In this document: one piece after another, positions 63,452 to 64,000 of the stretch
How the letters are laid out: each line of letters starts with the position of its first letter
Position numbering within the stretch: position 1 is the first letter of the stretch
Source of the DNA: Mucilaginibacter achroorhodeus
GTDB taxonomy: Bacteria > Bacteroidota > Bacteroidia > Sphingobacteriales > Sphingobacteriaceae
Length of the DNA: 64,000 nucleotides
NCBI RefSeq assembly: GCF_007846095.1
Contig: NZ_VOEI01000003.1
Location: forward strand, 62,001 to 126,000
Direction: 5' to 3'
The notes under the pieces: generated by a model
Databases searched by the model: none
Told to the model about the DNA's origin: nothing
Seen by the model: only the letters and a program-made list of their open reading frames with translations
Program-made: the position numbers and the translations under genes

Positions 63452-63536
63452 TACTCAGAGCGGGAATCGAACCCGCACTCCGTTTACGGGAACAGGATTT
63501 TAAGTCCTGCGTGTCTACCAGTTCCACCATCTGAGC
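63452..63536 (-). tRNA. tRNA-Leu (anticodon UAA)
   Basis: An 85-nt minus-strand cloverleaf. The acceptor stem GCTCAGA pairs with TCTGAGT (one G-U end pair), the anticodon loop reads ACTTAAAAT, giving UAA, a long variable arm (CCGTAAACGG) marks class II, and the T loop is GTTCGATTC. CCA is not encoded. Confidence 0.95.
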
Positions 63537-63584
63537 AGGTGATTAACCTTTTAAAAATAAATCCCTCCGTATAAGAGGGATTTG

Positions 63585-63657
<73 letters not shown>

Positions 63658-63765
63658 GTTGGTGTCTCGCGCTACAAAAACAAAATTCGTTTCTGTTTTG
63701 CGTGGTGCAAATATAGCGAGAAATGAAGTTTCTGCAAGTAAAAAGTTAACTTTTTTTAAAGTATT

Positions 63766-64000
63766 TCATAAGTCGTTGGCTTTCAAAACATCGCTGATAA
63801 GATCGGCCTCGTAACCACGGCCCATAGCGTATTGCTGCAGTTTGTAGCGCCTTTTAAAGGTGTCCTTCTCAAAAATGGTTGGCGCTTTCTTTTCAATAAG
63901 CCTGGTAAGTGCAGCTATATAATCATCGGCATCAATCACCAGCATAGCCTTCTTTATCAAGTTAGGCGATACCCGTTTCAATTTAAGCCCCTGCTTTATC
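63766..64000 (-). CDS. recX: RecX-family regulatory protein, 5' end outside the window
   Basis: The last 77 codons of a minus-strand gene that continues beyond the right edge. KLKRVSPNLIKKAMLVIDADDYIAALTRLIEKK and KDTFKRRYKLQQYAMGRGYEADLISDVL match two of the three-helix repeats of RecX, which binds RecA filaments and modulates recombinase activity. An in-frame TTG at 63981 is internal, not a start. Confidence 0.85.
   Translation of the reverse strand, partial: IKQGLKLKRVSPNLIKKAMLVIDADDYIAALTRLIEKKAPTIFEKDTFKRRYKLQQYAMGRGYEADLISDVLKANDL

Overview
The window is a chromosomal segment of a Bacteroidota bacterium, most likely family Sphingobacteriaceae (Mucilaginibacter or Pedobacter-like). The evidence is the gene families (TreY-MalQ fusion, DUF4142 lipoprotein, GMC oxidoreductase next to ThuA, DksA-like protein without zinc cysteines, GH29/GH43/MRJP secreted proteins), moderate GC content, promoters fitting the Bacteroidota consensus TTG-N17-TAnnTTTG, and no strong Shine-Dalgarno sequences. 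I place it at family level only. I see no insertion sequence, prophage, integrase, CRISPR array or rRNA.

Layout. 1-8.8 kb: a truncated secreted metallopeptidase/beta-propeller protein, a class A penicillin-binding protein, an MRJP/Yellow-family protein convergently overlapping a MOSC protein, then GMC oxidoreductase and ThuA. 8.8-17.9 kb: secreted M28 peptidase, OmpA-like and PRC-barrel proteins, FUSC-type membrane protein, PEP carboxylase, DUF4142 lipoprotein, DUF4268 protein. 18-23.8 kb: alpha-L-fucosidase plus SMP-30 protein, then mtaB, lgt and an inositol-monophosphatase-like gene. 23.9-32.3 kb: a minus-strand run of two GT2 glycosyltransferases, a membrane protein, a GH3-type adenylating enzyme, dxr and rseP, with malate:quinone oxidoreductase (mqo) upstream. 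32.6-40.6 kb: an orphan lipoprotein, a type II glutamine synthetase, a gamma-glutamylcyclotransferase-like gene divergent from a second glutamine-synthetase-family gene, an APH-like kinase, a HAD-IIA protein, a GH43 and a lipoprotein mutarotase. 40.7-44.5 kb: YjbQ, DUF4342, a TPR histidine kinase, a small orphan and a VOC protein. 44.6-56.9 kb: glgX-treZ-treY/malQ on the minus strand, divergent from GH15-mscS-USP-dksA-like on the plus strand. 57-62.2 kb: YdeI-like, a small membrane protein, then an operon of an ABC exporter membrane domain without ATPase, HlyD adaptor and TolC channel. 62.2-64 kb: an acyltransferase, tRNA-Leu(UAA), tRNA-Gly(GCC) and the 3' end of recX.

How the genes fit together. 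The 44.6-56.9 kb block looks like a glycogen/trehalose and osmotic stress locus: GlgX debranches, TreY and TreZ make trehalose from the maltodextrins, the fused MalQ can recycle short glucans, GH15 hydrolyses glucosides, and MscS, a USP-like protein and a DksA-like protein fit a stress response. A palindrome sits between the two divergent arms. The 58.3-62.1 kb operon is the best candidate for something unusual: a complete type I secretion-like set by gene order whose inner-membrane component lacks the nucleotide-binding domain. The 33.4-38.4 kb block groups two glutamine synthetase paralogues, a gamma-glutamyl-cleaving-type protein, a divergent kinase-fold protein and a HAD protein lacking the usual acid/base Asp, and may be an uncharacterised gamma-glutamyl or amine pathway (inference).
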